Shown: piece after piece, positions 12,006-24,888 of the stretch
How the letters are laid out: each line of letters opens with the position of its first letter
How positions within the stretch are numbered: position 1 is the stretch's first letter
Origin: Antrodiella citrinella
Lineage: Eukaryota > Basidiomycota > Agaricomycetes > Polyporales > Steccherinaceae
Length of the DNA stretch: 62,261 nucleotides
Reading direction: 5' to 3'
Assembly (NCBI GenBank): GCA_004802725.1
Contig: SGPM01000109.1
Location: 1-62,261, forward strand
Notes under the pieces: model-generated
Database searches by the model: none
What the model was told of the DNA's origin: nothing
The model's input: only the letters and a program-made list of their open reading frames with translations
Position numbers and translations under genes: made by a program

Positions 12006-12334
12006 ATGTCCTGTTACCTCTTCTCCCACAGGACAACCTTCTCCTCGTCATTGCGATCGCCGTGCACCAATATTTTGGCTTCGTACAGCCGTGTCGGGGA
12101 TGGCAACGTAGGATATTTGCTCCCAGATACAACGGTAGGCTCTAGCATAATTATTACACCGAATTAATATGTCTCGTCTCGCCCTTCTAGCCGTATCAGC
12201 TACGTGCGTACGGTCAATGTCCTAGCGATAAGACAGAGGACTATCAGAGCTGCGAGGCACTGGGCTCATCCTCTCCCAAGTCGTGGCGATTCGCCGCTAT
12301 CCGATTCTATTACATCGATGACAACGCCAATTAA
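12006..12334 (+). CDS. Candidate small spliced ORF, unknown
   Basis: Two exons (12006-12134 and 12191-12334) join across a 56-nt GT-AG intron into a 90-residue frame ending in TAA. The second exon reads RAYGQCPSDKTEDYQSCEAL and ends WRFAAIRFYYIDDNAN. The splice sites are plausible, but no signal peptide or known domain is evident and expression is unproven. It may be chance coding in the 3' flank of MTG1. Confidence 0.2.
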
Positions 12335-15210
12335 ACTCAAGTCTGATGGTCTCCCGTCTCGATGGGCGGATTACTGTCGCTAAGTCGTCCAGAGCCACTC
12401 CGACACCGCCGCTTTCTGAATACGACGGCCAGTCACGCGAGAGCGCCACACGCGCACTTTGTGTCATCGTCGTTCGAGCCTGCGACACAGTGGCGACGGA
12501 GCGAGGCGACTTGGCGCCCACACTTCCCAGCCAACGATCCGGAGTCGAACGCGTCCCGGTGCCACATCCGCCTGGGTGTGCAGATGACCCCGACTCTTCG
12601 CACGCGCCGCTCTGTTCTGGACCGAAGAGGGCTGTCTGGCCATGCGCTGGACACACAGAGAAGCTCGGGGGCTACCAGGTTCGGTTCCGGTATTGCCTCG
12701 TTAGTATCTACATCTCCGGGTCCTTGCATTTTGTGGAAGTTCTTGCATGGCCGATGTCTTATTGTCTTGTCCGGTCGGAAGGCAACCAGGCCTAAACGTC
12801 TGCTTGCTTGTTGTACTGTTTGAGGGTCCTCGATCAGTCGAACTCCGCCGCTCTCGTGGTCTCCGATACTGCGACTGATTTGACCATCGAACGACCTACA
12901 CCCCAACGGCCTACCAGTCGTGTATATTCCATCCTGAGTAATTACACTTCGGCTGCCCGCACCAAAATTCTCTTCACAATTGCCCTCTAATCGCACTCCT
13001 TCCCACGACCCGGAGATCGAAACAATTGAAAGCTTCCGTTCCCACCGTCCTTCCTGTCAACAAAATGGTCATTATGCAGCTACATTGCGTCCGAACCCCA
13101 TCCAGGGTCATCTCTCTCATCCATGTACTCCCAATTGCAGATATCGTGTGAAAAAGAACGGCTGTTCCGAGTCGTATGTGTGTGTGTGTGGCACCGGTGT
13201 TGTCCGCTCTATCGCCATCACCTGGAAGCAGACCTAGGTCACAGGTGCGACGGCGGAAATCAAAAAGCAGCTGTGGCAGGGGGCATGCACGGACGACGTG
13301 CTTATTGTAGATTCATTGACTGATCTAGGTGTTGACAGCTATGGATGGAGATCCGAGGTGTGCATTAATTGACACCGTGACGCCCATACCTGCATCGTAC
13401 GTTTACAGGGCTACAGCCACGATGTCCCCATGGTGTTGATGGTGTGCTAGTACACTTTGAGGGCGGTCATGAGGGAACAATGCGTCATGCATGTGATTTG
13501 TCGGACTCTTGAGCAGGTATGTCTACATCTGGGCGAACGCAAGCTATGAGTAGAGATAGCTTGGAAATACGATGTTGAGACGGAGAGGCGCATGGAAGGT
13601 GCGAAGGTGCACGCCGCCACAGACAACGACCTGGTCTTGTTCCACTGAGAGCCTCGGGTAATATTCTGTCCGTAAATTTTCTCCATCCTAGTGGTTCTTC
13701 AACTTGGAGCCCAGGCCGACCGTGCCTGAGACTTGCTACCAGAGCGATGGACATGACGTCTACCGGTGGAACAACGACACCAAGTCGGCTTGTCGATAAA
13801 TATCTGTACGGAGTGTCGGTGCCCAGATGCGACGTAGGGTCTAAGGAAGGATCACTAGCCTGACTGTTTGTAGCGAAACAAAACTCCGTCGACGCACCTC
13901 TTGGCCAACGGCCCGCCGTAACTGGTTCTCACTACGGTGGCTGGACATATGAGAGATAACGACGTAGAGTTTGGGAAATACGAGAGGCACTACGACTTGG
14001 CGAGGTCAGTGGTCACCGTAATTCAACCGCATACGACGCCACAAAAAATCCCACCGCTATAGAACCTGTGGCTAGCCCGCAGAAAAAGCAGAGGCATTAT
14101 GAGGCGATATACACAGGGTTTCCAGCGGTGGAAAAAATCGTCTTAACTCTGGTGAAGAGCACGTCGAACAAAGCCGTGACAAATTCTACCTCCCAGTTGA
14201 GTAAGAAGGCGGACGGCGGAGCCGCAACATAGGCAGTGGGCGGACGCTTTGTAAGCCTTATCGTCCGCAAGAACTTGGCCACTGGAAAGCCAGACGGAGG
14301 GGAGATGGACGCTGGCTAGGACTCGCAACAAATAGGCTCAATGTATAAGCTCGCAGCGGCCTATCCCAGGGTGGTGCAAAGAATTGCGGTGTTAGGGCGA
14401 TTCATATCGTCGCGATGCCAGAACTACCTGCACAGAGATCACGATAGAAAAAATAAATCTGAATGCACGAAGATCAACTTCAACAACGGTACAACCTTGA
14501 CTGGACTTACGAGCTGAACTGCTTGACATATGTGCCACGGTGTGTTGCTGAGGCCAGCGATGTAAGAACTTCGTAGCAGTCACGGTGACCCCCGAGTACA
14601 ACTATTGCAGCGGTCCCTCGACTGGATAGATCTCCGATTCAAAATCCATCCGCGATCTGACAAGGATGGCACTCACATGAAGATGGCGAAAACGAGTCGA
14701 GCGTGTGTCCAGAACTTATGTCCAGCCCTGATCTGCGGACAGTGTCTTGCGTTGTTTTCTCTCTTACGATGAAGATGTCGAAGGACCGCCAGCCGACGCG
14801 AAACAGCGAAAAGGATACATTTAAGCTATACAACGCAGACTCATACAGGAAGTGAAGGGGGGGGGGGGGGGGGGCGAGCATATAAAAGCGACCGTAATCC
14901 GTACAGTCATATACAACGCAGAGCTATGGGAGGAGGTGAAGGGAAGAACGAGTATGGGCATGGGATGTACATGAAGATGTCATCATGATGTGTGAGCCCA
15001 AGAAGGGTGTATTAGGTGGACAGCGGAGGGAAGAGGAACATCCGTGACGCACAGACTAATGTCAGAACGCAAAAGAGGAGACTAGTAAATGCTCCGTGAG
15101 GAAAATAAATAAAAAAGACTATCGATACGCAACACAACAGAAAATGTAACGACGAACGTCAAGGGCTCCAAGATATGTCTGACACGCGGGAGTGCGGCGG
15201 CGGGACCCAC
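12335..15210. other. Gene-poor region of about 2.9 kb
   Basis: Long overlapping frames exist on both strands at 12.35-13.0 kb but none shows a recognised domain, signal peptide or convincing splice pattern. The remainder to 15.2 kb has only short frames. Low-complexity features are a TG run near 13,170, an uninterrupted G18 tract at 14857-14874, and an imperfect direct repeat around it. The right end lies downstream of the MGRN1-like gene and should contain its 3' UTR. Confidence 0.45.
14824..14945. repeat. Imperfect direct repeat flanking a G18 tract
   Basis: A motif beginning TATACAACGCAGA and continuing to a GAAGTGAAGGG / GAGGTGAAGGG end occurs at about 14826-14860 and again at about 14910-14943. 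The first copy runs directly into 18 consecutive G residues (14857-14874). Homopolymers of this length are prone to slippage and sequencing error, so the count should be treated as approximate. Confidence 0.6.
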
Positions 15211-17386
15211 CTATACGTTAGCAGCAGCCGCATCCTGTGGCGGTGGCGCCCTACCCGTCCAGTTCCGCAAGAACGCGAATCTCGGAGACGTGGGGGGTGT
15301 CCCAGCGGCGGCAGTTGTGCTGTAAGTGTTATTGACGTGCGGGAGAAGATCGGTGTCTGACGAGTCGCGCTCGTGATCATCTTTGGATGGCGCGGTCGTA
15401 GTGATACGCAACAGCGAGGTGTACGCTGAAAAAATAACAACGAGATGATTAATTTACGGCTAAACGAATGAATAGGTCAGCGAGAAGATACGTACGTTGT
15501 CGACACACCGGGCACGCCCAGCCTTTGGCCCTCCTCTTCCTTCGCGTTGGGTTGGGGAAGGTCGGTGCAGGCGCGATAGGAGCGGGTTGGGGAGCATCCG
15601 CCTCTGAACCACGAGGCGCAGGTCCATTCTCGTCCAAGCCATCCGCATTTCTCCCAGTCGTGATGTCCTCCTCGGCAGCGCCTTCTTGGCCCCCTACTGG
15701 AGAAGGGGGCACGCGAGGCGGAGCAACCTCAGGCGCCTCGCTGTGGGTAATTTGTCCACCTGCACCGTATTCGATCATGTTGACCGCGCATTCACGGCAC
15801 GCAACAAGATGACGGCAGGGCAGTAGCACGACCTCACGAGGGGACGACAGGCAGACGAGACATTCAGACGAGGGCTCTTCTTCCGCGGGGGCAGACTGCG
15901 CGGGAGTCAACGGCGACGTCGGCGGGTAAGAAGTGGGGAGTGGTGCGGTGTTGGGTGCAGTGGTATTCGAGTTGGAAGAAAGGCCGTAGATCTCGTGAAG
16001 GTGGAATGTGTGCATTCCGATCTACACGGAAAATTAGTTTTTAACGACCTTCTCGAAGTTGTGCGGAAACTTACGGTTGCTTCACGCTTTACGACCTTGA
16101 CAACCCAAGGGCGGTTGTCCTCCTCGTGTATCTCACCCTCAATTGCCATAGCGGGTCGTCCAAAACGAACGATGTGCAGGTAGGTTGTTTGCTCATTCTT
16201 GACCCTTAGAGGCTTCTCGTTCGCATCCAAAGCAGTGAGTGTGATGATGACCTTTACACCCGCCTCTGCCTCGTCGTCTTTCGCTTCCTTGGCCTTGTCC
16301 TCACTGGTCTCGGCGGTCTCAGCATCGACGACGGCTAAGGCAGGACCAGCAACGCTCCGGTCAACCGCACGTTTGCGAAGGTGAAAGCCAGTGAAGCGAG
16401 AGTTCTTCGCCGGGCGGGATGCGGCGATGTCTGCCGAGGCAACCTCTGGCGTTGATGTTTCGGAGATCTGCTTCTCGACATGTTGATCATCCGCTTTCTC
16501 AGCACTTGAACCGGGCACCGGGATCGACGACTGCGCGGCGTTATCAAGACGGTGCTCGAAGCGACCGAGCTCTAGCATAGCGCCCTCCTCGAGTTTCAGT
16601 TTGTTGCCAAAGCCACCTTCGGTAACGGTCTCGAATACGGGAAGTTTTGTATTCTTACTGAGCGAAGACGTGTCCGAGAGATGGTGCGTGGGCGAGAGCA
16701 CGACGTGGACTTTGATGCCGCACTTGGCAGCATCGCAGTCGTATTCAAATTCAAGACCGTGGTGGTGCTGAGAGTCGACATGGTTTGGGTCGTCGGAAGT
16801 AGCAATCTCGAGAGGAGAAAGCCGGAGTGAGGGCCTCTTCAAGTTGACGAGTGCTTGGAGTGTTGTGGTAGAATGAGCGGCCTATGAGATCATATTAGCA
16901 TAACCGTGACACCCGGCGATACGCGGAGATGACGCTGAGACGACTGTGAATTTGACTGCCATGTCCCCCGGAGCAACGTGTTGAACATGGCAGGAGCTAC
17001 GCCCTACTGAGGATCGACATATTCGAGCTCCCCTGTAGACGTAGGGGTAACCCCACACCCTGAGTGCAAAAATCCGGGGAAACCCACGCCACAAGGCATC
17101 ACCGCCTAGCAATGATAGCGAGGTCTATTGAGATACCAGAACGCACCTCTTTGCTCTTGGCTATCCAACCCTTGACTACATCTGCAGTCAACTCGTCCTT
17201 GGTCTCCTCAGCATTATCCGTCCATTCAGGGCCGCCGGTCACAATACCGATATTTGGGCCGAAGAGGGTATCCTGTTTCTTCTTGTTATCGTTGCTGTTT
17301 GAATTTGTGTTGCTGCTATTGTTGCTATTGTTCTGAGTAGCATCTCCGAGGTTGATAACCACTGCGCCCTGTGTCTCGTTGTTCAT
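15211..17386 (-). CDS. MGRN1/RNF157-like RING E3 ubiquitin ligase
   Basis: Four exons (17147-17386, 16075-16881, 15496-16021, 15211-15425) give 595 residues. The N-terminus is Asn-rich and disordered. A central region with LEFEYDCDAAKCGIKVHVVL fits the beta-rich substrate-binding part of the Mahogunin family, followed by the family's FHLHEIYG motif just before the RING. RING ligands are visible as CLVC (403, 406), C418, H420, C424, C427, and CPVC (519, 522), and the finger ends CPVCRQPYTSLLRI as in metazoan homologues. The family transfers ubiquitin to membrane-trafficking substrates. The last exon is needed to complete the RING and adds a 70-residue tail. Odd: 91 residues separate the sixth and seventh ligands, far above the usual 4-48. 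The start was set at the ATG before NNETQ; upstream in-frame codons look like leader. Confidence 0.85.
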
Positions 17387-18160
17387 GGCGATGGCTTGTC
17401 GGGAGGTATGTGAGTCTACCCTTGCAACGTAAGGCGCTTGATGCAAAGAGAAGGACCTGTTTCGATCTAGCGGAGAGTCAGCGACATCGAGCAGGACGTG
17501 AGCAGCGGCGACGACGTACACCAGTCGACAGCGAGCATTGCCCTCGACGATGGAGGAGAGGAAGGAAGAAAGAATGGTGAGACGCACAGCAACGGATGAG
17601 GAGGCTCGGACGGAAAGGCTAAACTTGTCCTCGCTTAGTCAGATGCCTTATGGGGATACTAGAGGATCCCAGGCAACACCAGGCCTCTCACGGACTGCGC
17701 CCTCCGCAGTATTTCAGAGACTACCGTGTGCTATCGACTATCCATCTTTCCATGAAATACAGATCCAGAACGACATTCACAGGAAAACATCTCGACGACG
17801 ACGAAAGAACTGCGCACCGATGTTGTGTGTGGCTATGCAGTCATACAGGCGTCGGAATCAAATTGCCCGTAATCGTAATCGAGCACACCCGCTCGGAGTC
17901 GTTCCTTCCGCCTCGATCGCCAACAAGATGGGAATCTCTGATTCTGAATCTATCACGCACGCGGGGCACACCGAGGAGTCCGAACGAGGACAAAGTTGGG
18001 CATAGATTACATAGCACGCGTGCACTCTGGGGCGGAAACGGAAAAGAAAAGAGTTGTCATATGCATGCATGTTGTCGATATGTCATGTGCGTTGCCCGCG
18101 GGCGGGCGTGTGTAGTGCAGTAAAACAGAAGAAAGTACAGGGAATGAACACACTCGTCGT
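17387..18160. other. Intergenic region, MGRN1-like promoter and RPL28 3' flank
   Basis: No gene was recognised. The left half should carry the promoter and leader of the minus-strand RING ligase, and the right end the RPL28 3' UTR. Overlapping plus-strand frames at 17.5-18.1 kb lack domains or splice support. Confidence 0.5.
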
Positions 18161-18732
18161 CTAAGCTACCAGCTTGACAACACCGCCTGCCTCCTTGATT
18201 TTTCGCTCTGCCTTCGCCGAGACATATCGTGCTTTTACGATGAAGGGCAGCGGGGGAAGTCTGTGAAAAGAAGAAAAAAACTTAACGGGGTGGTTTGCAA
18301 ACGAAGATTTGAAAGGTACGCACACTCCGTTACCGAGGATCTTTCCGTAGCCATGACGGAGGATGTCAATCACGGGGACGATCTCCGAGGTGTCAGTCAG
18401 ACCCTCCTTCTCCGCCGCAGGTACCAATGTCCACAGCTTGTCGACGTTGATGATGGGTCTCCAGTGCATGTTGCGGGTGTAGTGGAAATGGCGCATACCG
18501 ACCTTACCAAAGTAACCAGGATGGTACTTATCGAAGTTGGTTCTAAAGAGAAGGACAATTCGATATTAGAAGATTGTCCCAGAAGAATTAAGCATTGGGA
18601 GACGTACCGGTGGTGGTGCTGACCACCAGCGAGACCACGACCTCCGGGATGCTTGCGGTGCTTTCCTACACGACCGTGACCAGCGGATACGTGTCCGCGA
18701 TGCTTGCGGGTGTTGCTGAACCGGGTGGGCAT
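18161..18732 (-). CDS. RPL28: 60S ribosomal protein L28 / uL15 (mammalian L27a)
   Basis: Three exons (18608-18732, 18324-18542, 18161-18260) give 147 residues, close to the 149 of yeast Rpl28. The start [20 protein letters not shown] and the Gly/His-rich [15 protein letters not shown] segment are diagnostic. The C-terminal [20 protein letters not shown] helix completes the family pattern. uL15 is a structural protein of the large subunit near the peptide exit region. The second intron was set by requiring [16 protein letters not shown] to read through, which uses a GTGCGT donor. It is divergent from RPB11 across a 695-base promoter region. Confidence 0.96.
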
Positions 18733-19427
18733 TTTATCTGCGAAGAAAAGGTCAGTACTTCGGTACGCCTGCAACGACATATCCAGCCCCGCGCCCATCC
18801 TGCTTCATCCATCCGAAGTCGGATCCATCCAGCATCGTCCAACCTCGTTCTCTGCACAAAAGCACGCCCATTCGACAGCCAGAGAAACGTAGATTCGCTT
18901 TGGATGGGTACAGCGTTGTAGAAGTTGGAGATACTGACCTTGAGAAGGGGTGTTGAGTCGGTGGAGGGACCTGTTGATTCAATCTTTGCTCGTGTCCAGT
19001 GGCGGGCGCTCGTGGTAGCGCAAACAATGGCAAATATTTCAGCCACCGTATAGGCGCTTGACAACGTTGCGCGGTTGCGCGTTTTTCCTTCAACCTCTCA
19101 TCTCTCCAACGTCGTCGTCGTCCGGTCGTGCCGTTGAACGCCTTCAGGTGAGCATTCATTCTACAACCTGTTGTCGTGATGTCGGCTTTATGCCCTTATT
19201 TATTGTCAATGACTGCGATGATCTCAAACTGTGTTCTGAACCTTAGCTTGTTCACAAACGATACGACTTGAACTTGCGCTGACTGATCCTTATTCTCGTA
19301 GGTGAGACTACTTCGTATGAACTCTTCGGGAGTCCTATGCTGTTTGCAAGCCAGCTCTTTCGCTATGGATGGGTAAAGTCGTGGTGAACATCTTGTCTTA
19401 CGCAGTATCATCATCAATAGATAAAAT
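18733..19427. promoter_or_regulatory. Divergent promoter region of RPL28 and RPB11
   Basis: The two genes point away from each other here, so both promoters and leaders must fall in this interval. No unambiguous TATA box was identified. Pyrimidine-rich stretches typical of ribosomal protein promoters occur near 19,085-19,120. No coding sequence was recognised inside. Confidence 0.55.
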
Positions 19428-19974
19428 ATGAATGCCCCGCCGCGATATGAGCTTTACGTTCTAGAGGACAGTGAACGGCCGTGCGTGAATCCATCTTGCT
19501 CTTCGTATGTCTCTCTTGCCCACGACGTGCGTCATGCAGGGTTGAGGTCGTTGAGGACACAAAGATCCCGAACGCCGCCACCATAAAGGTCGTAAAGCAA
19601 GACCACACGTTGGCCAACCTCATCCGAGCGTACGTCCCTTCTGCCTTGCTGCACTTCGTTCTCGTTATAACCCCCACACATTGTATAGTCAACTGTTGAC
19701 CATGCCTGAGATCCTCTTCGCCGGATACAAAGTCCCGCACCCTCTCCAGCCCTACTTCCTCATCAAGATCCAAACCGACGGCAGCATTACGCCTACCGCT
19801 ATCCTCGAGCAAGCGTGCACGAAGCTCATCGGTACCATGGTCACGCTCGAGAACAAGTTCAAGCGAGAGTTCTCGTTCAAGGACGTCGGTGGTGTTGTAC
19901 CTGATGATCCATACGGTACTGGCGCAGCTGGGGGATCCGATTGGGCACAGGGGAAGGACTATCTGGACTTTTAG
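19428..19974 (+). CDS. RPB11: RNA polymerase II subunit RPB11
   Basis: Three exons (19428-19480, 19540-19629, 19689-19974) give 142 residues. The N-terminus MNAPPRYELYVLEDSERP and the core KQDHTLANLIRA, then ILFAGYKVPHPLQPYF and a long C-terminal helix, match the Rpb11/alpha-like fold. Rpb11 pairs with Rpb3 as the platform for polymerase II assembly. Compared with the 120-residue yeast protein there is an acidic, Gly-rich C-terminal extension of about 25 residues ending GKDYLDF. The introns are 59 nt each. Confidence 0.94.
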
Positions 19975-22202
19975 TTTGGGTGCGAGGAGTCGGACTTTTC
20001 TTGTCGCTGTGAGCTTTCGTGTGTATTTTATTTTGCTTATAATCTGTGTAGGATTTGTATCTTTAGCTGCACGAGCCGTGGGGATGTTGTGGACATGTCT
20101 GAAGGTCGAATCAACATGTCTGTTGATGCCCAAGCATTTGCGTTTCGTGCACATACCGTCTGCTTGTATTTGTCAAGCATCTGGCACCGATGTTCATCTC
20201 CGACAAAGGGCACTTAAAGCACATCTACCTGCAAGGAGTAAGTCCATCGGTACGTGATCCTCAGGCGTTTAGGACTAACGTTTTACTCTCCAGCGTTAGC
20301 CGCATGGAATGTGAACGACCACTTATACGCACACGGTTTGACGACATCTTCTCCCCACATGAGACGGATCTTGTCCCTCCCATACGTCCATCGTTTTCGA
20401 CCTGACAAAAAGCAGCGGAGGTCCCGGGCTCAAGTCAGCTACCAGGCATAGGCTCGTGGTTCACGCACTGGCTACGACCGTGTACTCATCTCCTACAAAT
20501 TCGATCTGTTTCGGCGGTTTGGTGTGGGTATATGCGCTCACAAGTCGCAAGATGAGGTCCTATGGGCGCATATATGCGTCAAATCTGCGTACTGCTGGTA
20601 TCTCGGGAGCTTACGCTGATTTCGTGTTGGACAAGATGATACGCCGATGTGAGGCCTACATTCGAGGCGGGTCTTCATGGGCGAGACTATGTTACTTAGC
20701 GATGGCAGAGTCAATTGGAGTCACTAACCCTGTGGTTTTGACCGTGACTTGAACGGCGGTGTCTTCTGCGGGAGACTGTCCAGGAAGGATGATGATGACC
20801 GTGTCGTCGAGCGGGAACATCACAGACAATGGCATGCTGAGAGGGTGGTAGGAGTGAGTGTCAAGTCGCGGATTCTCTTATGTAAGCGCCGTGTGCCCCT
20901 CCGCAACTTTCACGTTCTACTGCATGTCGTATCAAAGACTTGGTATATACATCTGGTACATTTGCGGAGACACATACTGTAGCTACAAGGTAGCATACTG
21001 AGTCTGCAAGACAAAAAAATCATTCAAACTGCCGAGTCATTCACACTGATGCAGACCTTTCATCGCCGTCCACGGTCACAGTGACTCCGTGGTACGGCAT
21101 CCAAATGAAAACGCAAAGCTATAACTCGTGTTCCCTTGCAATATCAATGGCAAGAACAGTATTGGCGGTGCGTACTGAGGCGGCAAACTGAGACTGTGAA
21201 CTGGCGGTTCCGGGAAGTCCCGGGCAATCGATCGTCGCATCGACCTCAATCCGAGTCCATCGCCACATTCATAGCTATCTGCCTGTCTTCCACCACAAAA
21301 CTGAGAATGACTCCCTCCGAAAGACGAACGTTGGCATATTGACTCTGAAGATAATTGTAGTTAAGCTATAAACCTGAAACAATATGGCCTTGGGCAGCAA
21401 ACTCGCGAACACTTACCGGAATGCGGTCACTCTGACTCATCGAGTTTTATTCTTCTTGACGTTCAAACTTCGAGGTTTCTGTTTCGTTTCTACGAGATTA
21501 CGACTTGACTACGACTCTTTATCGTTTCTGATGACTTTCACGTGGCTTTCACACTGTTAGGACGCTGGCCGTGTGGATCAAGTGAGATCAAATGTGGATC
21601 ATACAACGAGCGCGTGCGTGTAACTATGCCACTTCTCTGTCAGATAAGCCTCGTACTTACCTCCGGGGCTTAGATGACGTCCTTTAGCGACCAAAGCTCG
21701 AGCGCGTGCAAAGGCTTGCCATGCTCTCCCTGACTTCTGTCGCTTACCGTAGCCGGTGAACGGGTTGACCGGCGTGCCAGTCCTCATGCTTTCTCTCGAC
21801 CCGTCATATGTTTTGGAGCGACAACCGTCTGGTCTCTTGGAATATCAGAGTTCTACTTGGCAACAACGTACCATGGGTCGCTATTGATTTTGTGGTCGTC
21901 GTAGCGGGCTGGTGACCATTGGCTCAGATGCTCTAAGCCACCGCGCGGTTCTATTCCTAATCCAAATGCAGCACGGGAAGACATATGCCACCTCAATCCA
22001 CCTCCGAAGCTTTTGGTCCTATCCTCCCCGTGCCTTATCTTTGTGTCGGAGAACCTCACAAGTGTTTGATGGACAACACGAATAGCAGCTTGCAGGTCCT
22101 TGCGGTGCTATAAAACAGGTCGTCCGAAGCTCGAAAATACCAAGAACTCACACCTGAGTCTCTCCAGCACTCCAGCACTCCCTCGACACTAGCTCAAGCA
22201 AG
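19975..22202. other. Gene-poor interval between RPB11 and the S53 peptidase
   Basis: No gene could be supported. Frames of 60-100 codons on the plus strand (20.19-20.98 kb) and the minus strand (21.6-22.06 kb) have no recognised domain. The last about 60 bases before 22203 contain a directly repeated CTCCAGCACTCCAGCACTCC, probably part of the peptidase leader. Confidence 0.45.
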
Positions 22203-24288
22203 ATGATCGCTACCAAGCTCTTCGTCATCTCTCTCTTCGGCCTCGTCATGGGCAACCCCCTTGGTCGTCGCGCCATGCAGTTGCACGAGTCTAGGTCTGA
22301 CGTTCCTGCCGGCTTCGTCAAGGGTTCTGCTGCATCTCCAGAGTCTGTGCTCAAGCTGCGCATCGCTCTTGCGCAGAACAACCCCGCAGGTCTTACCGCC
22401 GCTCTCCTCGACGTCAGTGAACCCACCAGCGCGAACTTTCGTCAGCACTTGACCAAGGAAGAGGTCCGTATCCCTTCCATTGTTCGTTGATATCTCACTG
22501 ACAATTCTCACAATTTTAGGTTGAGGCATTCGTTGCGCCAAAGCCCGAGACCGTCACGGCCGTCAACCAGTGGCTCTCTGAGAACGGTCTGAACGCAACT
22601 AAGATCAGCCCCACTGGTGACTGGATCTCTTTCGAGGTGCCAGTCAGCAAGGCCAGCGAGCTCCTGAATGCCGATTTTGAAACATTCACGCACGTTGCGA
22701 CCGGCGACGAGTCGATTCGCACCTTGGCCTACTCTATCCCCGCTGACCTCGTTGGCCATGTTGAACTCGTTCACCCTACGATCTCGTATGTATCTGCCGC
22801 CTATTTCGAGATGTACTCCCCTTTTGATCTTCTCGTCTTTCAGATTCCCCAACCCCTCGGGTCATCTTCCGGTGTTCTCCACCCCCGCTAAGCTCCCAAG
22901 CGCGGGGAACTTGACCTCCGAAGCTGTCCCCTCCTCTTGCGCGAAGACTGTGACTCCGGCTTGCGTGCAGGCACTCTACAGCGTCCCTACGACCCCAGCT
23001 ACCGAAAAGACCAACACTTTGGGAGTCAGCGGCTTCATTCAACAATACGCCAATCAGGCCGACTTGAAGGTCAGTCGTAGCATATTGCCTTTTCTAGCTT
23101 TATACTGACAGATTGCAATAGACGTTCTTGTCGGACTACCGCACGGATATTTCATCCAGCACCACCTTCAATCTGCAAACTCTCGATGGCGGTTCCAACT
23201 CCCAGAGCCCCAGCCAAGCTAGTGACGAAGCTGTACGTATCGTTTCTCTTTATAAATATCGTCTTTTGACAATTTCATCATCTGCAGAACTTGGATATCC
23301 AATATACAGTCGGCCTCGCTACCGGTGTTCCAACGACCTTCATCTCCGTTGGTAACAACTTCCAAGATGGCAACCTTGAGGGCTTCTTGGACATCGTGAA
23401 CTTCTTGCTCGGAGAGTCCAACCCCCCTAACGTCCTCACCACCAGCTACGGTCAGAACGAGAACACCATTTCCTCGACCTTGTCCAAGTGGGTAGTCGTT
23501 GACGTTTCTTCGCATGTCCTGATCTAATGATCTCTGATAGCCAACTCTGCAACGCCTACCAACAACTCGGCGCCCGCGGAACATCCATCCTGTTTGCATC
23601 TGGTGACGGTGGTGTTTCCGGATCCCAGAGCGCCAGCTGCTCTACCTTTGTGCCCACCTTCCCATCAGGCTGCCCCTTGTGAGTTGCTCGCTCAATGATC
23701 ACCTCCTCTTACCCGCTAACTTCGCCCGCAGCTTGACTTCTGTTGGTGCCACCTCGAGTGTCCCCGAGACCTCTGCTACCTTCTCCGCCGGCGGTTTCTC
23801 CAACGTTTTCACTCAACCCTCCTACCAAGCTTCCGCTGTTGCGACATACCTCAAGGCTCTCGGAAACACCAACTCCGGCAAGTTCACCACGACCGGCCGT
23901 GCCTACCCCGACGTCGCTGCCATCGGTGACAACGTCGAGATCGTTCTCGACGGCAAGAAGACCCCGGTCTCCGGCACGAGCTGCTCCAGCCCCATCTTCG
24001 CCAGCATGATCTCCCTCATCAACGATAAGTTGGTCGCTCAGGGCAAGTCCCCTCTCGGATTTTTGAACCCCTTCCTCTACGCCAACCCCAGCGCGTTCAA
24101 CGATATCACCACTGGTGACAACCCTGGATGCAACACCAACGGATTCCCCGCTAAGGCCGGTTGGGACCCTGTGAGTTGTTCGCTCACACAGATATACGAT
24201 GTGCATGATACTCATCTCCTTTGCCTAGGTCACTGGTCTCGGTACTCCCAACTTCCCTGCTCTCCTCGCCGCCGCTGGCGCATCATAA
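22203..24288 (+). CDS. Secreted sedolisin (S53 family, tripeptidyl-peptidase type)
   Basis: Eight exons (22203-22463, 22520-22785, 22844-23069, 23122-23232, 23288-23487, 23541-23678, 23732-24170, 24229-24288) give 566 residues. A signal peptide (MIATKLFVISLFGLVMG) precedes a pro-domain with HLTKEEVEAFVAPKPETV. The catalytic part carries the S53 residues: Glu287 and Asp291 in DEANLDIQY, Asp377 in ASGDGG, and Ser484 in SGTSCSSP. The C-terminal calcium site is recognisable as FNDITTG ... GWDPVTGLG. Sedolisins are acid-active serine-carboxyl peptidases that, after self-removal of the pro-domain, degrade proteins outside the cell. Whether this one is an endo- or tripeptidyl-peptidase cannot be told from sequence. 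Confidence 0.95.
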
Positions 24289-24888
24289 ATTCCTCTCCCT
24301 CTCATTTTCTCTCCATAATTCTGTATTTTTTATGTAGATGTCCAAATTTGTATGGTCTTCCAAAGACTTGTAAGTTGCGACTGGACAACGGTGTAGGGGG
24401 TGTCGAAAGTTTTGTTTTGTTTTGTTGTACATGGCTATAGCGCATACATACTCCAATATATATACACGTTGCAAACCATCAAGCGAGCTACGCACGCACA
24501 CTTACACTACGACGCAAAGCAAAGGGTATTGCCAGGGTGAGAGTTTAGCGAGATACATATTGTAGTCAAGGCTACATCCAACAACTCACCAAGTGGGATC
24601 GTTCCAAATACTCGAGACCACAGGCAGGCGCAGTAGTGGCGTGTATTGTACAGTCCAGGCCATCGCTCGAGCTTCCAGTACTTTCGAGATCAGTATCGCG
24701 CGCACAGCTGCGGACTGACATGACACTACATCATAGCCCTCCGAGTTGACCTTGTTCGCACACTTTATACGAGCCAAGAAGAGGTATAGTCTAGTAATGT
24801 GATGTATTAGTGTGGCAGTAGAAATAGTATGTCTAAGGATCGCAAAATTATAGAATGGGAATACTCCTTCACAGAAGGGATGCCCCCT
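24289..24888. other. Convergent 3' flank
   Basis: The S53 peptidase and the Gin4/Hsl1-like kinase converge here, so both 3' UTRs lie in this 600-base interval. An AT-rich TTTTGTTTTGTTTTGTT stretch lies near 24,409. No coding sequence was recognised. Confidence 0.55.

Noticed and set aside
11279..12007. A 242-codon minus-strand frame
   Set aside because: It lies antisense to the last MTG1 exon and carries no recognisable domain.
12362..12996. Overlapping frames of about 150-190 codons on both strands
   Set aside because: Neither strand shows a domain, signal peptide or splice continuation, so I could not choose a gene.
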